Shown here: positions 24,789 to 34,522 of the stretch, one piece after another
Position numbering within the stretch: position 1 is the first letter of the stretch
How the letters are laid out: each line of letters begins with the position of its first letter
Assembly: GCF_025717065.2 (NCBI RefSeq)
Contig: NZ_JAOVZO020000018.1
Location: 620,001-684,000, forward strand
Reading direction: 5' to 3'
DNA length: 64,000 nucleotides
Origin: Tahibacter soli
Lineage (GTDB): Bacteria; Pseudomonadota; Gammaproteobacteria; Xanthomonadales; Rhodanobacteraceae
The notes under the pieces: model-generated
What the model saw: only the letters and a program-made list of their open reading frames with translations
Told to the model about the DNA's origin: nothing
Database searches by the model: none
Program-made: the position numbers and the translations under genes

Positions 24789-26612
24789 GTGGAAACCTCC
24801 AACATCCTGCAATACATCGTCGTCCTGCTCGCCGCCGCCGTGGTCGCCGTGCCGATCGCGAAGAAATTCGAACTCGGCGCCGTGCTCGGCTATCTCATCG
24901 CCGGCGCCGTCATCGGCCCGGCCGGCCTGAAGCTGCTGCAGAACCCCGAACAGATCGCGAGCATTTCCGAGCTCGGCGTCGTGCTGCTGTTGTTCGTGAT
25001 CGGCCTCGAACTGTCGCCGCAGCGCCTGTGGGTGATGCGGCGCATGGTGTTCGGCGTCGGCTTCGCGCAGGTCGTCGCCACGGCCGCGCTGATTTCGCTG
25101 CTCGCGTATCTCGCGTTCGACCTCGCCGGCAAGCCGGCGATCATCATCGGCCTCGGTCTTGCGCTGTCGTCGACCGCGTTCGGCCTGCAGCTCCTCGCCG
25201 AGCGCAAGGAACTCACGTCCGCGCACGGCCGCCTCGCGTTCGCGGTGCTGCTGTTCCAGGATCTCGCGGCCATTCCGATTCTCGCCGTGATCCCCGTGTT
25301 CGGCGGCGACCAGGGCGCCGCGGCCAATACGGTCACCGCGCTGCAGAAGATCGGCGTCATCGCGCTCGTGGTCGTCGCCGGGCGCTATCTGCTGCGCCCC
25401 GTGCTGCGCGTCGTCGCCGGCACGAAGATTCCCGAGGTGTTCACCGCGACGGCGCTCCTCGTCGTCATCGGCACCGCGTGGCTGATGGAAATGGCGCACA
25501 TCTCGATGGCGCTCGGCGCGTTTCTCGCGGGCCTGCTGCTCGCCGACTCGGAATACCGGCACGAACTCGAATCGCAGATCGAACCGTTCAAGGGCCTGCT
25601 GCTCGGCCTGTTCTTCGTCAGCGTCGGCATGGCGGTCGATCTCGGCCTGCTGCTGCGCGAGCCGTGGCTCGTCGTCGGCATCACGGTCGGCCTGCTCGCG
25701 GTCAAGGCGTTCGTGCTGTTCGGCGTCGGCCGGCTCGCGGGCGGTCTCGACTTCCAGCAGTCGCTGTCGTTCGCGGCCGTGCTCGCGGCCGGCGGCGAGT
25801 TCGCGTTCGTCGTGTTCAATCTCGCCGAAAAGGCACAGCTCCTGAGCACGCGCGAACATGATTTCCTGATGCTCGCCATCACGCTGTCGATGGCGCTGAC
25901 GCCGCCGCTCGTGATGGTGCTCGCGCAGTACCTGAAAACGCAGCAGCGCAAGCCCGAACGCGAGTACGACCACATCGAAGGCGATCCGCCGCGCGTCATC
26001 ATCGCCGGCTTCGGCCGCGTCGGGCAGATCGTCGCGCGCGTGCTGCGCGCGCAGAAGATCCCGTACACGGCGCTGGAGAATTCGGCCGAGCAGGTCGACT
26101 TCCTGCGCCGCTTCGGCAACCAGATCTATTTCGGCGATCCGAGCCGGCCCGAACTGCTGCGGGCGGCGCAAGCCGACAAGGCCGAGATCTTCGTGCTCGC
26201 GACCGACGATCCCGAAGCGAACGTGCGCACCGCGCGCATCGTCAAGCGGCTTTATCCCAATCTGAAAATTTTCGCCCGTGCGCGCAATCGCCAGCACGCG
26301 TTCCGCCTGATGGATCTGGCCGTCGACGGCGTGATCCGCGAAACGCTCGAAGGCAGCCTCGACATGACCAAGCAGGTGCTGATGGCGCTCGGCCAGCCGC
26401 CGGAAGTCGCCGCCGAACGCGTCGCGCGGTTCCGCAAGTACGACGAGGATCTGCTCAAGGCGCAGCACCTCGTCTACGACGACGACGCGGCGATGGTGCA
26501 GAGTGCGCGCGATGCGCAGCGCGAGCTCGAGCAACTGTTCGAGGCCGACAAGGAAGCGCCGAAGCTCGTCGCGACGACGGCGCCGCTCGACGTCGCGCCG
26601 AAAACCGCATGA
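24789..26612 (+). CDS. Kef-type (CPA2) monovalent cation:proton antiporter
   Basis: The 607-residue protein has an N-terminal membrane domain of about 12 segments (residues 5-380), with the CPA2 glycine-rich FELGAVLGYLIAGAVIGPAGL start, ELGVVLLLFVIGLELSP and ALSSTAFGLQLLAE. A C-terminal RCK/TrkA-N Rossmann domain (~395-520: PPRVIIAGFGRVGQIVARVL, ALENSAEQVDFLRRFG, YFGDPSRPELLRAA) and a helical tail follow. It should exchange K+ or Na+ for protons across the inner membrane under nucleotide control. The GTG start has GGAG seven bases upstream. Its stop overlaps the phosphotransferase start as ATGA. Confidence 0.92.
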   Translation: METSNILQYIVVLLAAAVVAVPIAKKFELGAVLGYLIAGAVIGPAGLKLLQNPEQIASISELGVVLLLFVIGLELSPQRLWVMRRMVFGVGFAQVVATAALISLLAYLAFDLAGKPAIIIGLGLALSSTAFGLQLLAERKELTSAHGRLAFAVLLFQDLAAIPILAVIPVFGGDQGAAANTVTALQKIGVIALVVVAGRYLLRPVLRVVAGTKIPEVFTATALLVVIGTAWLMEMAHISMALGAFLAGLLLADSEYRHELESQIEPFKGLLLGLFFVSVGMAVDLGLLLREPWLVVGITVGLLAVKAFVLFGVGRLAGGLDFQQSLSFAAVLAAGGEFAFVVFNLAEKAQLLSTREHDFLMLAITLSMALTPPLVMVLAQYLKTQQRKPEREYDHIEGDPPRVIIAGFGRVGQIVARVLRAQKIPYTALENSAEQVDFLRRFGNQIYFGDPSRPELLRAAQADKAEIFVLATDDPEANVRTARIVKRLYPNLKIFARARNRQHAFRLMDLAVDGVIRETLEGSLDMTKQVLMALGQPPEVAAERVARFRKYDEDLLKAQHLVYDDDAAMVQSARDAQRELEQLFEADKEAPKLVATTAPLDVAPKTA

Positions 26613-27385
26613 GCGCCGCGCCGCCGTACGCCCCGCGCACCTGGCGCGAGCGGCTTGCCGGCTACGCCTGGACGCGGCCGGCGCTCGGCCAATCGGACGC
26701 GGCGGTGTACCGCCTCGATCTGCCGGGCGCGCCGTCGCTGTACGCGAAAACCGAAATCGCGGCCGACCTTGCGGAACTCCCCGGCGAGATCGCGCGGCTG
26801 CGCTGGCTTGTGACGACCGGTACGCCGTGTCCCGCCGCGGTCGACACGACGCACGAGGACGGCCGCGACTGGCTGCTGATGAGCGCCCTCGCCGGTGCCG
26901 ATCTCGGGTCGCTGGATGCGGCTCGTGCGATCGCGATCGCGGCCGATGCGCTGCGCGCGCTGCATGCGCTCAATACCGCCGCGTGTCCGTTCGACCATCG
27001 CGCCGACGTTCGCATCGCGCAGGCGCTCGCACGGCTCGACGCGGGGCTCGTCGATCTCGACGACCTCGATGACGAGCGGCAAGGCCGGTCCACCGCGGAA
27101 CTCGCCGCCGACCTCCTCGCGCGAAAGCCCGCGCATGAAGATCTCGTCGTGACGCACGGCGACGCGTGCCTCGACAATCTCGTCGCGCGGGACGGCCGAT
27201 TCGCGGGCTTCCTCGACGTCGGCCGCCTCGGCGTCGCCGACCGGCACCAGGACCTGGCGCTCGCGGCGCGCGACATCGAAGGCGCGTTCGGCGACGCGTG
27301 GGCCGGGCGGTTCCTCGAACGCTACGGCGGGCCGATCGATCGCGAGCGCATCGCGTTCTACCGACTGCTCGACGAGTTCTTCTGA
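26609..27385 (+). CDS. APH(3')-II-like aminoglycoside phosphotransferase
   Basis: The 258-residue length fits the APH(3') family. The match to type II APH(3') is unusually close in the catalytic lobe: VVTHGDACLDN (Asp185, Asn190), LDVGRLGVADRHQDLALAARDI (Asp203) and the C-terminal end RIAFYRLLDEFF, which I recall as identical to the end of APH(3')-IIa. The predicted reaction is ATP-dependent 3'-phosphorylation of kanamycin/neomycin-type drugs. GC-rich codon use matches the neighbours, and the start overlaps the antiporter stop by four bases. It therefore looks like a long-resident chromosomal gene rather than a recent cassette. Resistance in this host is inferred. Confidence 0.88.
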   Translation: MSAAPPYAPRTWRERLAGYAWTRPALGQSDAAVYRLDLPGAPSLYAKTEIAADLAELPGEIARLRWLVTTGTPCPAAVDTTHEDGRDWLLMSALAGADLGSLDAARAIAIAADALRALHALNTAACPFDHRADVRIAQALARLDAGLVDLDDLDDERQGRSTAELAADLLARKPAHEDLVVTHGDACLDNLVARDGRFAGFLDVGRLGVADRHQDLALAARDIEGAFGDAWAGRFLERYGGPIDRERIAFYRLLDEFF

Positions 27386-27404
27386 CGCGTCGAAAACGAA
27401 TCGA

Positions 27405-30400
27405 CTATTTCACCGGCTGCCTGAGCATCTGCGCAAGGCTCGGAATCGCCGCCGCCGCGCCGAGTTCGGCCGCGACGTCGGCATAGCCCAGGAGATCGGC
27501 CAGTTCCGCCGGACGCCGGCCGAGGCAGTCGCGCGTGTCGCGCTCGGCGCCGCGGGCGAGCAGCTGGCGCGCGCAGCCGAGCAGACCGTGGATCGCGCAG
27601 GCGTGCAGCGCCGATACGCCGCGTTCGTCCTGCGCGTCGAGGTCGGCGGCGTAGTCGAGCATCACGGCCACGAGCGCGGCGAGCTGCACCGGATCGCACG
27701 GGCTGCCGGGATCCGCACGGCCGCCGACGAGCAGCAACAACGGCGTCTGGTTGCGCGCGTTGCGCACGTTCGGCGCGGCGCCGGCGCGCAGCAGCGCTTC
27801 GAGCACGCCGCGCGCGGGCGCGCCGGCATGGCCGAACGCGAACTGCGCCGCCGCGTGCAGCGCGGTCGAACCTTTTTCGTCGGCGAGATTCGGCTCGGCG
27901 CCGGCGCGCAGCAGCTTGTCGACGATGTCGGGATAACCGAGCGCGCAGGCGATCATCAGCGCCGTGCCGCCGCCGGGCAGGCGCGTGTCGGGCGCGACGC
28001 CGCGCGCGACGAGATGCGCCACGACCGGCGCGCGGCGCGCGCTGACCGCGGCCGACAGGCACGTCGCGCCGCTCGTGGCGGCGAGATTGGCGTCGGCACC
28101 GCGCGCGAGCAGGAATTCGACGATATCGAGATGCCCCTGGCCGCACGCGCGCAGCAGCGCGCTCGCGCCGACCGCGTCGACCGCGTCGAGCGGCAGGCCG
28201 ATCTCTAGCAGTTTCGTCACGGCCGAAAGATCGCCCTTCGTCGCGGCCGCGACGAGATCGGTGTCGCGCAGGCGGCGCCGCGGCAGCGGCCACGTCGGCC
28301 AGTGCACCCAGGCCTTGAGGTCGCTCGCCGAGCGACTGAGCGCGACGCCGAGCACGGTTTCACCGTCGTTCGCGGCAATCTCGGGATCGGCGCCGTGGCG
28401 GATCAGGCAGCGGGCGACCGCGACGAGTTCGGCCTCCGGCAGCGCCAGCGCGGCGTGCAGCGGCGTGCGGCCGCGCGCGTCGCGTGCATTCGCGTCGAGG
28501 CCAGCGCCGAGCAGCGCGCTCAACAGATCGAGCGCGCCGACCTGCGCCGCGACGTGCACCGCGGTCTCGCCCTGCTCGTTGGCCTGGAACGGATCGGCGC
28601 CGCGCGCGGCAAGGTCGCTCGCGAGCGCGACGAGCGCGGCGCGGCGCGTGCGGTCGCCCGCGGCACGCGCCTGTTCGAGCACGCGGCGCACGCGGCCGGC
28701 GCCGCCGGCCTGCGCGCCGGACGCGACGAGTTCGCTCGCGGCGGCCACGGTTTCGGGCAATCGGTCGAGCAGCGCGTCGAGCAGCACGACGCCCTGCACG
28801 CGCGCGTCGGGGGACAGCCCACGGTTGGCGAGCCAGGCGCGCGGCTTCGATTCCGGGTACGCGGCGAGATCCAGGTACAGCGCGGCGACGTCGCCGGCCG
28901 GCCATTCCTTCACGCGCGCCGCGAAGCGCGCGACGATTTCCCAATGTCCAAAACGCAGCGCGTCGAGCAGGTGCGCCGGCGTGTCGCCGCTCGCGTCCGG
29001 CACGGCCGCGTCGGCGACGCTGCTCGGCAGCGGATAGGCCGGGTCGATCGCCGCGACGAGATCCCAGCGGCCGGCGGCGACGGCGTGATCGATCGCGCGG
29101 CGGCCGTCGCGACAGGCGAGCGTGCGGTCGACGCCGTACGCGATGAGCGCGCGCACGCTGTCGACCTTCGTCTGGCGCGACTGGCACGCGATCACGAGCG
29201 CGCTGCGGCCGAGCTGGTCGACGCGGTTCGGATCGGGCTTGCGCGCGGCGAGCAGCGCGATCACCTCGGCGGCGCCGGCGCGTGCGGCTTCCATCAGCGC
29301 GGTCGCGCCGTGGCTGTCGGCGTGGTCGGCGTCGGCGCCGGCGTCGAGCAGCACGCGGACGATCGCCGCGTGCCCGGCGAGCGATGCGGCCATCAGCGCG
29401 GTGCGGCCGAGCGGGCCCTGCGCGTCGACGCGCGCGCGCTGGCGCAGCAGCAGCTTGACGCCGGCGACGTCGTCGTCGGGCACGCCGGCCGCCGCGAGCA
29501 GCGCCGGCTGCGCGTGCTCGACTTCGTTGCGCGCGCCGTGTTCGAGCAGGAAGCGCACGTGGGTCCAGTTCGCCGTCGACGCGGCGATGCCGAGCGGCGT
29601 CAGGCCGTCGCGATTGACGGCGGCGAGCGGCGCGCCGGCGTCGATCAGCATCGCCGCGACGATCGGCTCGGACGCGAGCGCGGCGTAGTGCAGCGCGGTG
29701 TTGCCGTGCATGTCGGGCAGCGCGGGATCGGCGCCGTTGGCGAGCAGCGTGAGTACCGCGTCGGGTCGGCCCTGGTAGCTGTCGCGCGTCGCGGCCAGGA
29801 GCGGCGACAGGCCCGCGTGCACGCGGTTGACGTCGGCGCGCTTGGCGATCAGCGCGCGCAGCAGGCGCACCTCGGGCAGCGTCGTGGCGAGCATCAGCAC
29901 GCTGCGCTGGTCGCGGTCGCCCGGCATCGGCGCTGCGTTCGGGTCGGCGCCGCGTTCGAGCGCGGCAAGCGCGAGCTCCACCTGCCCGCCGCGCGCGGCG
30001 TGCAGCAGGGCCGCGTCGAGTTCGGCGCGCGACAGGCCGCCGGGCAATTCGGCCGGCGCGGGCTCGGCTTCGTCGGCGACGGGCGCCGCCGCCTCGTGAC
30101 GGTTCCGGTGCGCGGTCAGCATCGCGCGCAGCGTGCGGTTGGCGACGATCAGCTGGCCCAGCGGCAGCAAAGCCAGCCCGTACGCCGCGAGCGCGACGAT
30201 GCGCAGTTCGCTCGGCAGCAGGCCGCCGAGCCCCGCGAGCAGCAGCGCGCCGACCACGAGCACGAGTTCGGCGAGGCCGACGGCGAGGCCGTGGCTGAAA
30301 TACAGGTCGTTGTCGCCGGTCAGATGCCGCGAGAACGCGAGGCTGCGCGACAGCGCGTTGAAAATCCACGAACTTTCTTCGTCGTCGGGATAGGCGTCGT

Positions 30401-30800
30401 CCCAGACGAACAGCAGGCCGAAGGCGGCCCAGAAGCGCCACAGCGCCAGCAGCGCGACGACCGCGGCGGTCGATACCGCGAGCGTCGCGGCCAGCGAACC
30501 CTCTCGGATCAGCCACAGCGCCGGCACGCCGATCAGCAGCATCACGAGCGCCGTATAGGTGCCGAGCAGCACGAAATGGGCCGCGCCGCGACGCAGCACG
30601 TTGCGCGCAAAGCTGTCTTCGAGTTCGAAACCGAGGCCGCGGCAGACCGCCGCGAGGGCGAGAGAATTCGCCGCGAGCAGCAGCAACAGCGCCGCGGGGT
30701 GCGTCACGAAGGCCGCCGCGGCCAGCGCGGCGGCGGCCGGCAGGAAATACGGCAGGCTGGCGATCAATCGGCGTACACGCTTGGGCTTGGCTCGGGGCAC
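27405..30800 (-). CDS. Large membrane-anchored ankyrin-repeat protein
   Basis: The protein has 1131 residues from the GTG at 30800; an upstream GTG in frame lies inside the promoter and is rejected. Residues ~10-240 hold about six membrane segments (FLPAAAALAAAAFV, LALWRFWAAFGLLFVW, LVLVVGALLLAGLGGLL). The rest is a long array of ankyrin repeats, recognisable as HGNTALHYAA, DGLTPLGIA, LGRTALMAASLAGHAAIVRVLLDAGAD, and GRTPLHAALALPEAELVA, interrupted by less regular parts around residues 600-700. Such proteins mediate protein-protein contacts at the inner membrane; the partner is unknown. Confidence 0.85.
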   Translation of the reverse strand: MPRAKPKRVRRLIASLPYFLPAAAALAAAAFVTHPAALLLLLAANSLALAAVCRGLGFELEDSFARNVLRRGAAHFVLLGTYTALVMLLIGVPALWLIREGSLAATLAVSTAAVVALLALWRFWAAFGLLFVWDDAYPDDEESSWIFNALSRSLAFSRHLTGDNDLYFSHGLAVGLAELVLVVGALLLAGLGGLLPSELRIVALAAYGLALLPLGQLIVANRTLRAMLTAHRNRHEAAAPVADEAEPAPAELPGGLSRAELDAALLHAARGGQVELALAALERGADPNAAPMPGDRDQRSVLMLATTLPEVRLLRALIAKRADVNRVHAGLSPLLAATRDSYQGRPDAVLTLLANGADPALPDMHGNTALHYAALASEPIVAAMLIDAGAPLAAVNRDGLTPLGIAASTANWTHVRFLLEHGARNEVEHAQPALLAAAGVPDDDVAGVKLLLRQRARVDAQGPLGRTALMAASLAGHAAIVRVLLDAGADADHADSHGATALMEAARAGAAEVIALLAARKPDPNRVDQLGRSALVIACQSRQTKVDSVRALIAYGVDRTLACRDGRRAIDHAVAAGRWDLVAAIDPAYPLPSSVADAAVPDASGDTPAHLLDALRFGHWEIVARFAARVKEWPAGDVAALYLDLAAYPESKPRAWLANRGLSPDARVQGVVLLDALLDRLPETVAAASELVASGAQAGGAGRVRRVLEQARAAGDRTRRAALVALASDLAARGADPFQANEQGETAVHVAAQVGALDLLSALLGAGLDANARDARGRTPLHAALALPEAELVAVARCLIRHGADPEIAANDGETVLGVALSRSASDLKAWVHWPTWPLPRRRLRDTDLVAAATKGDLSAVTKLLEIGLPLDAVDAVGASALLRACGQGHLDIVEFLLARGADANLAATSGATCLSAAVSARRAPVVAHLVARGVAPDTRLPGGGTALMIACALGYPDIVDKLLRAGAEPNLADEKGSTALHAAAQFAFGHAGAPARGVLEALLRAGAAPNVRNARNQTPLLLLVGGRADPGSPCDPVQLAALVAVMLDYAADLDAQDERGVSALHACAIHGLLGCARQLLARGAERDTRDCLGRRPAELADLLGYADVAAELGAAAAIPSLAQMLRQPVK

Positions 30801-30828
30801 GGCGGTTCCGGGCTCGATGTTGCGCGCG

Positions 30829-30834
30829 AGTATA
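30829..30834 (-). promoter_or_regulatory. Consensus-like -10 box of the ankyrin gene
   Basis: TATACT on the gene strand, with a weak TTACCG -35 sixteen bases upstream, would start transcription about 20 bases before the GTG chosen for the ankyrin protein. Confidence 0.5.
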
Positions 30835-30873
30835 AGCACGCACGCAGCCGCATGCGGTAAGCCGGCTTAACGG

Positions 30874-31125
30874 TCAGCTATTGTCGAAAAGCTCGGGCGG
30901 CGGCGGCAGTTGCAGATGGAAGCCCGGCCCGGCGAGATTGGCCATCACCGCGTTGACGTCCTCGCGTGCCAGCTTGCGCTCGGGCGACAGCGCCAGTTCG
31001 ATCACGAAATGCAGCGGGCCGAGGTTCGCCGCGACCGGCGCCGGCAGCAGCCCGAACGCGTCGCGCTCGCGCAGATAAACGTAGGTATCGGCCTTGCGCT
31101 GGCTTCTGTAGACGAAACACTGCAT
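30874..31125 (-). CDS. YcgL-domain protein
   Basis: The 83-residue cytosolic protein has the YcgL pattern: MQCFVYRSQRKADTYVYL at the N-terminus, then RERDAFGLLPAPV and VMANLAGPGFHLQLPPPPE. The family is common in gammaproteobacteria; members are small alpha/beta proteins of unclear role. It sits between the tricorn-like protease and the ankyrin gene on the same strand, with its own spacing. Confidence 0.88.
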   Translation of the reverse strand: MQCFVYRSQRKADTYVYLRERDAFGLLPAPVAANLGPLHFVIELALSPERKLAREDVNAVMANLAGPGFHLQLPPPPELFDNS

Positions 31126-31187
31126 GGGCAATCCGGGCGTGCGGCGGCTGGGGCGCGCAAGCATGCGACGAGGCACGGATTTCCTCA

Positions 31188-31217
31188 AGCGCCGGCCCGG
31201 ATCGACGGGCCGGCGCT
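31188..31217 (-). terminator. Hairpin terminator after the tricorn-like gene
   Basis: A perfect 12-base stem AGCGCCGGCCCG/CGGGCCGGCGCT with a six-base loop lies 20 bases past the stop codon. It lacks a U-run but is very stable. Confidence 0.55.
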
Positions 31218-31237
31218 GCGGGAGCCATTCAGTAACG

Positions 31238-34200
31238 TCAGTCGCCGAAACGCGTCGGCGACGGCGGCGCAGCGATCGGCGCGCGCGGCGTCGGCGGCAG
31301 CTGCTTGAGCAGCACCTCGACCGCCTTTTCGACGCCCGGGTCGCGCCCGGAAGCGACGAGTTCGGGCCGGTCGATCACTTCGATGTCGGGCGACACGCCC
31401 TCGTCCTCGACCGCCCACTTGCCGTCGGTGTCCATGAAGCGGAACGTCGCGGCGAGCAGAACGCCGCCGTCGGCGAGCTGCGGATTGCCCGAGATGCCGA
31501 TCAGGCCGCCCCAGGTGCGCGTACCGATCACCGTGCCGAGCTTGAGCTTCTTGAAATAGTACGGGAACGCGTCGCCGCCCGAACCCGAGGGCGCGTTGAT
31601 CAGCATCGCCTTCGGACCGTCGTGCGACAGGAGCGGGGTCGCGCCGGGCTCGAGGTCGCGGCGCTTCCAGTAGTTGAGCGGCTTGCGCGTCAGAAGCTCG
31701 ATCATGCGGTCGGGAATGAAGCCGCCGCCGTTGTACCGCTCGTCGACGATCAGCGCTTCCTTGTGGTGATACGCGAGCAGGCCGCGATTGAGTTCGCGGT
31801 TGCCGTCCTCGGCCGTGTTCGGCACGTGGATATAGCCAATTCTGCCATTTGACAATTTGTCCACGAGCGCGCGGCGCGACGCGACCCAGTCGGCGTAGCG
31901 CAGGCCCGCCTCGGACGTGATCGTGCGCACGCGAACGTCGCGCGCCCCGGCCTCGCCCGGCTTGCCGTTGACGCGCAGGCTGACCACCTGCTCGCCCTTG
32001 CCCTGCAGCAGCGCGTACGGATTTTTCACCGAGCGCGCGTCGACGCCGTCGACGGCGATCAGATAGTCGCCTTCGCGCACGCCGACGCCGGTCTCGGTCA
32101 GCGGCGAGCGCAGCGCCGGGCTCCAGTTCTGGCCCGCGTAGATCTTCGCGAAGCGGAAATAGCCGGAAGCATCGGTCGCGAACGTCGCGCCGAGCAGGCC
32201 GCCCTGACGGCGCTCGACCTTCGGCGCATCGGGCGACTGCTGCACGTAGACGTGACCCGCGTTCGCCTCGCCGGCCACCTCGTGCATCACGTAGTCGAGA
32301 TCGGCGCGCGTCGCGACGTACGGCACCCATGCCGCGTAGCGTTCGCGCACCTGGTTCCAGCGCTCGATGCCGCCGTGCACGCCGGGGTCGTAGAACCAGT
32401 CGCGCAGGATGCGCCACGCGTCGGTGTATTCCTGCTGCCATTCCACGCGCGGGTCGACCATCGCCTCCATGCGGTCGAGATTGAGCGCGCCGGCGTTGAA
32501 GTCCTGCGCGGCCTCGGCCTTGACGATGCCGTAGCGCTCGCCCTGGCGCAGCAGGATATGGCTGCCGGTGCGCGACAGGCGATAGTCGGCGACGTTCGCC
32601 GCGACGGACTTGTCCTTGTCGTCGTCGAGCGCGAGGCGCTTGAGTTCGAGCCCCTGCTGTTCGCGCGGATTGCCCGAGAGGTAGTACACGACGCCGTCGG
32701 CGGCGGCGAGCGCGGAATAGTTGCCGGCCGGCGCCTTGAGCGCCGCGACGCGGTTCGTGATGCCGTCGAAATCGATCCGCACGACCGGCGCTGCCGGCTT
32801 CGCGTCTTTCTTGTCCGACTTGCCGGCACCTTTCGTCTCCGGCGCCGCGGCCGGCTTCACCTCGTCGGTCTTGAGCGGGTAGAGCGCCGGTCCGTTCTGC
32901 GCGAGCGTCACCGCGTACGGCCGCGTCGCATTCGTGTACAAATAATTTTGTTCGTACGCGCTGAACGTCAGGTTCCAGTCGCGGTTGGAGAGGAAATACA
33001 ACCACCGCCCCTGCGGATCGAACACCGGATTGAACGCCGGCGTCGTGGGCTCCGTGACTGCGCCCTTGTGCCCGCTCGCGACCGAATACACCCAGATTTC
33101 GCGCAGGTACGCCGCGTTCGTCTTGGTGTACGCGAGCCATACCGAATCGGGCGACCACGTGTACTGCGTCGCGTCGTTGCCGTCGGCGATGTCGTCGTAG
33201 ACGCCGCGGTCGACGTCGGTCTGCTTGCCGGTCGCGACGTCGAGTATGCGCAGGCGCTGATGCTTGTCGGCGTATGCGAGCTTGCGCGAATCGGGCGACC
33301 ACGCCGGCGGGAAGCGCCAGGTGTCGCCGTCGGTCGTCAGGCGGCGCGGCTCGCCGCTGCCGTCCTGCGCGCGCACGTAGATTTCGTATTCGCCGCTCGC
33401 ATCCGACAGGTACGCGATCGACTTGCCGTCCGGCGACCACGTCACGCCGATCTCGCGCGCCTGCGGCGTCTTGGAAATATTGCGGATCTCGCCGTTCTTC
33501 GCCGGCACCGTGAAGATTTCGCCGCGCGCGCCGAACACCGCGCGCTCGCCGCCCGGCGACAGGTCGAACGATTCGACGCTCGCCGCCGCTTTCTTCCACT
33601 GCGGCAGCGCCTGCGGCAGGTCGCCGGTCACGCGGATGTCCACGCGCGCCGCGGTCTGCGTCTTCGGATCGAAGCGCCAGACGTAGCCGGCCTGCTCGAA
33701 CACGATCGCGTCCTTGCCCGCGCTCGGCCACAGCACGTCGTAGTCGGCGAACTGCGTGACCGCGCGCTGATGGGAGCCGTCGACGTTCATCGCCCACAGG
33801 TTGAGATTCTGCCCGTTGCGGTCGGACACGAAGTACAGCGTGTCGCCCACCCACATCGGCTGATGGTCGGTCGACTTCGCGTCGGTCAGGCGCTGCGAGG
33901 TGTTGTGGACGAGATCGTAGGTCCACACGTCCGGCGCGAGGCCGCCGCGATAGCGCTTCCAGCTGCGAAAATCGCTGTCGATCGGCGTGTACACCACCGA
34001 CTTGCCGTCCGGCGAGAACATGCCGCCGCCGGCTTCGGGCATCGGCAGCGGCGTTTCCAGGCCGCCGTCGACCGGCACGAGATACGGCGTGCCGATATTC
34101 GTCGCATACGGCGCGCGGTTCGCGCGCACGAGCACGTTCTTGCCGTCGGGGCTGAAGTCGAGCACGCGATAGTCGGTGCCGCGGCGCTGCGGCTGCGGTC

Positions 34201-34522
34201 CCACGTCGTTGTACCAGGTGAGCTGTCGCGGCGTGCCGCCGCCGGCCGGGATCACGTAGACCTGGCGCGAGCCGTCGTACTCGGCCGAGAACGCGATCGT
34301 CGCGCAGTCCGGCGAAAACTTCGGATACAGTTCGGTGCCCGCGTGCGACGTGAGCCGCTGCGCGATGCCGCCGGCGGCCGGGACCCGGTAGACGTCGCCG
34401 CCGTAGACGAAGGCGATCGATTCGCCGCAGATATCGGGAAAGCGCAACAGACGCGTGGCGCCGTCGGCCGGCGCGGTGCTTGCCGCGGCGAGCAGCGCGG
34501 CGGCAACGAAAGGTGTCGGCAT
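31238..34522 (-). CDS. Exported tricorn-like S41 peptidase
   Basis: The 1094-residue protein starts at an ATG with AGGAG seven bases upstream and has a signal peptide ending ASTAPADG. Residues ~25-600 form two beta-propellers with repeated YPKFSPD, VLDFSPDGK, VTWSPDGKSIAYLSD and YTWSPDSVWLAYT blades. A linker, a PDZ domain (VGVREGDYLIAVDGVDARS) and an S41 protease domain (GRIGYIHVPN, ALIVDERYNGGGFIPDRM, NAPSGSGGDAFPYYFKKLKLG with the nucleophile Ser in SGSGGDAF) follow. Tricorn-type enzymes trim peptides; the exported bacterial form probably acts in the periplasm. Confidence 0.93.
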   Translation of the reverse strand: MPTPFVAAALLAAASTAPADGATRLLRFPDICGESIAFVYGGDVYRVPAAGGIAQRLTSHAGTELYPKFSPDCATIAFSAEYDGSRQVYVIPAGGGTPRQLTWYNDVGPQPQRRGTDYRVLDFSPDGKNVLVRANRAPYATNIGTPYLVPVDGGLETPLPMPEAGGGMFSPDGKSVVYTPIDSDFRSWKRYRGGLAPDVWTYDLVHNTSQRLTDAKSTDHQPMWVGDTLYFVSDRNGQNLNLWAMNVDGSHQRAVTQFADYDVLWPSAGKDAIVFEQAGYVWRFDPKTQTAARVDIRVTGDLPQALPQWKKAAASVESFDLSPGGERAVFGARGEIFTVPAKNGEIRNISKTPQAREIGVTWSPDGKSIAYLSDASGEYEIYVRAQDGSGEPRRLTTDGDTWRFPPAWSPDSRKLAYADKHQRLRILDVATGKQTDVDRGVYDDIADGNDATQYTWSPDSVWLAYTKTNAAYLREIWVYSVASGHKGAVTEPTTPAFNPVFDPQGRWLYFLSNRDWNLTFSAYEQNYLYTNATRPYAVTLAQNGPALYPLKTDEVKPAAAPETKGAGKSDKKDAKPAAPVVRIDFDGITNRVAALKAPAGNYSALAAADGVVYYLSGNPREQQGLELKRLALDDDKDKSVAANVADYRLSRTGSHILLRQGERYGIVKAEAAQDFNAGALNLDRMEAMVDPRVEWQQEYTDAWRILRDWFYDPGVHGGIERWNQVRERYAAWVPYVATRADLDYVMHEVAGEANAGHVYVQQSPDAPKVERRQGGLLGATFATDASGYFRFAKIYAGQNWSPALRSPLTETGVGVREGDYLIAVDGVDARSVKNPYALLQGKGEQVVSLRVNGKPGEAGARDVRVRTITSEAGLRYADWVASRRALVDKLSNGRIGYIHVPNTAEDGNRELNRGLLAYHHKEALIVDERYNGGGFIPDRMIELLTRKPLNYWKRRDLEPGATPLLSHDGPKAMLINAPSGSGGDAFPYYFKKLKLGTVIGTRTWGGLIGISGNPQLADGGVLLAATFRFMDTDGKWAVEDEGVSPDIEVIDRPELVASGRDPGVEKAVEVLLKQLPPTPRAPIAAPPSPTRFGD

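Noticed and set aside
26609-27385. APH gene as a recently acquired resistance cassette
   Set aside because: GC-rich codon use like the neighbours, a 4-base overlap with the antiporter gene and no flanking IS or attC-like site argue against recent capture.
30801-30839. Earlier GTG start for the ankyrin protein
   Set aside because: It overlaps the TATACT -10 box, so it would precede the transcript start.
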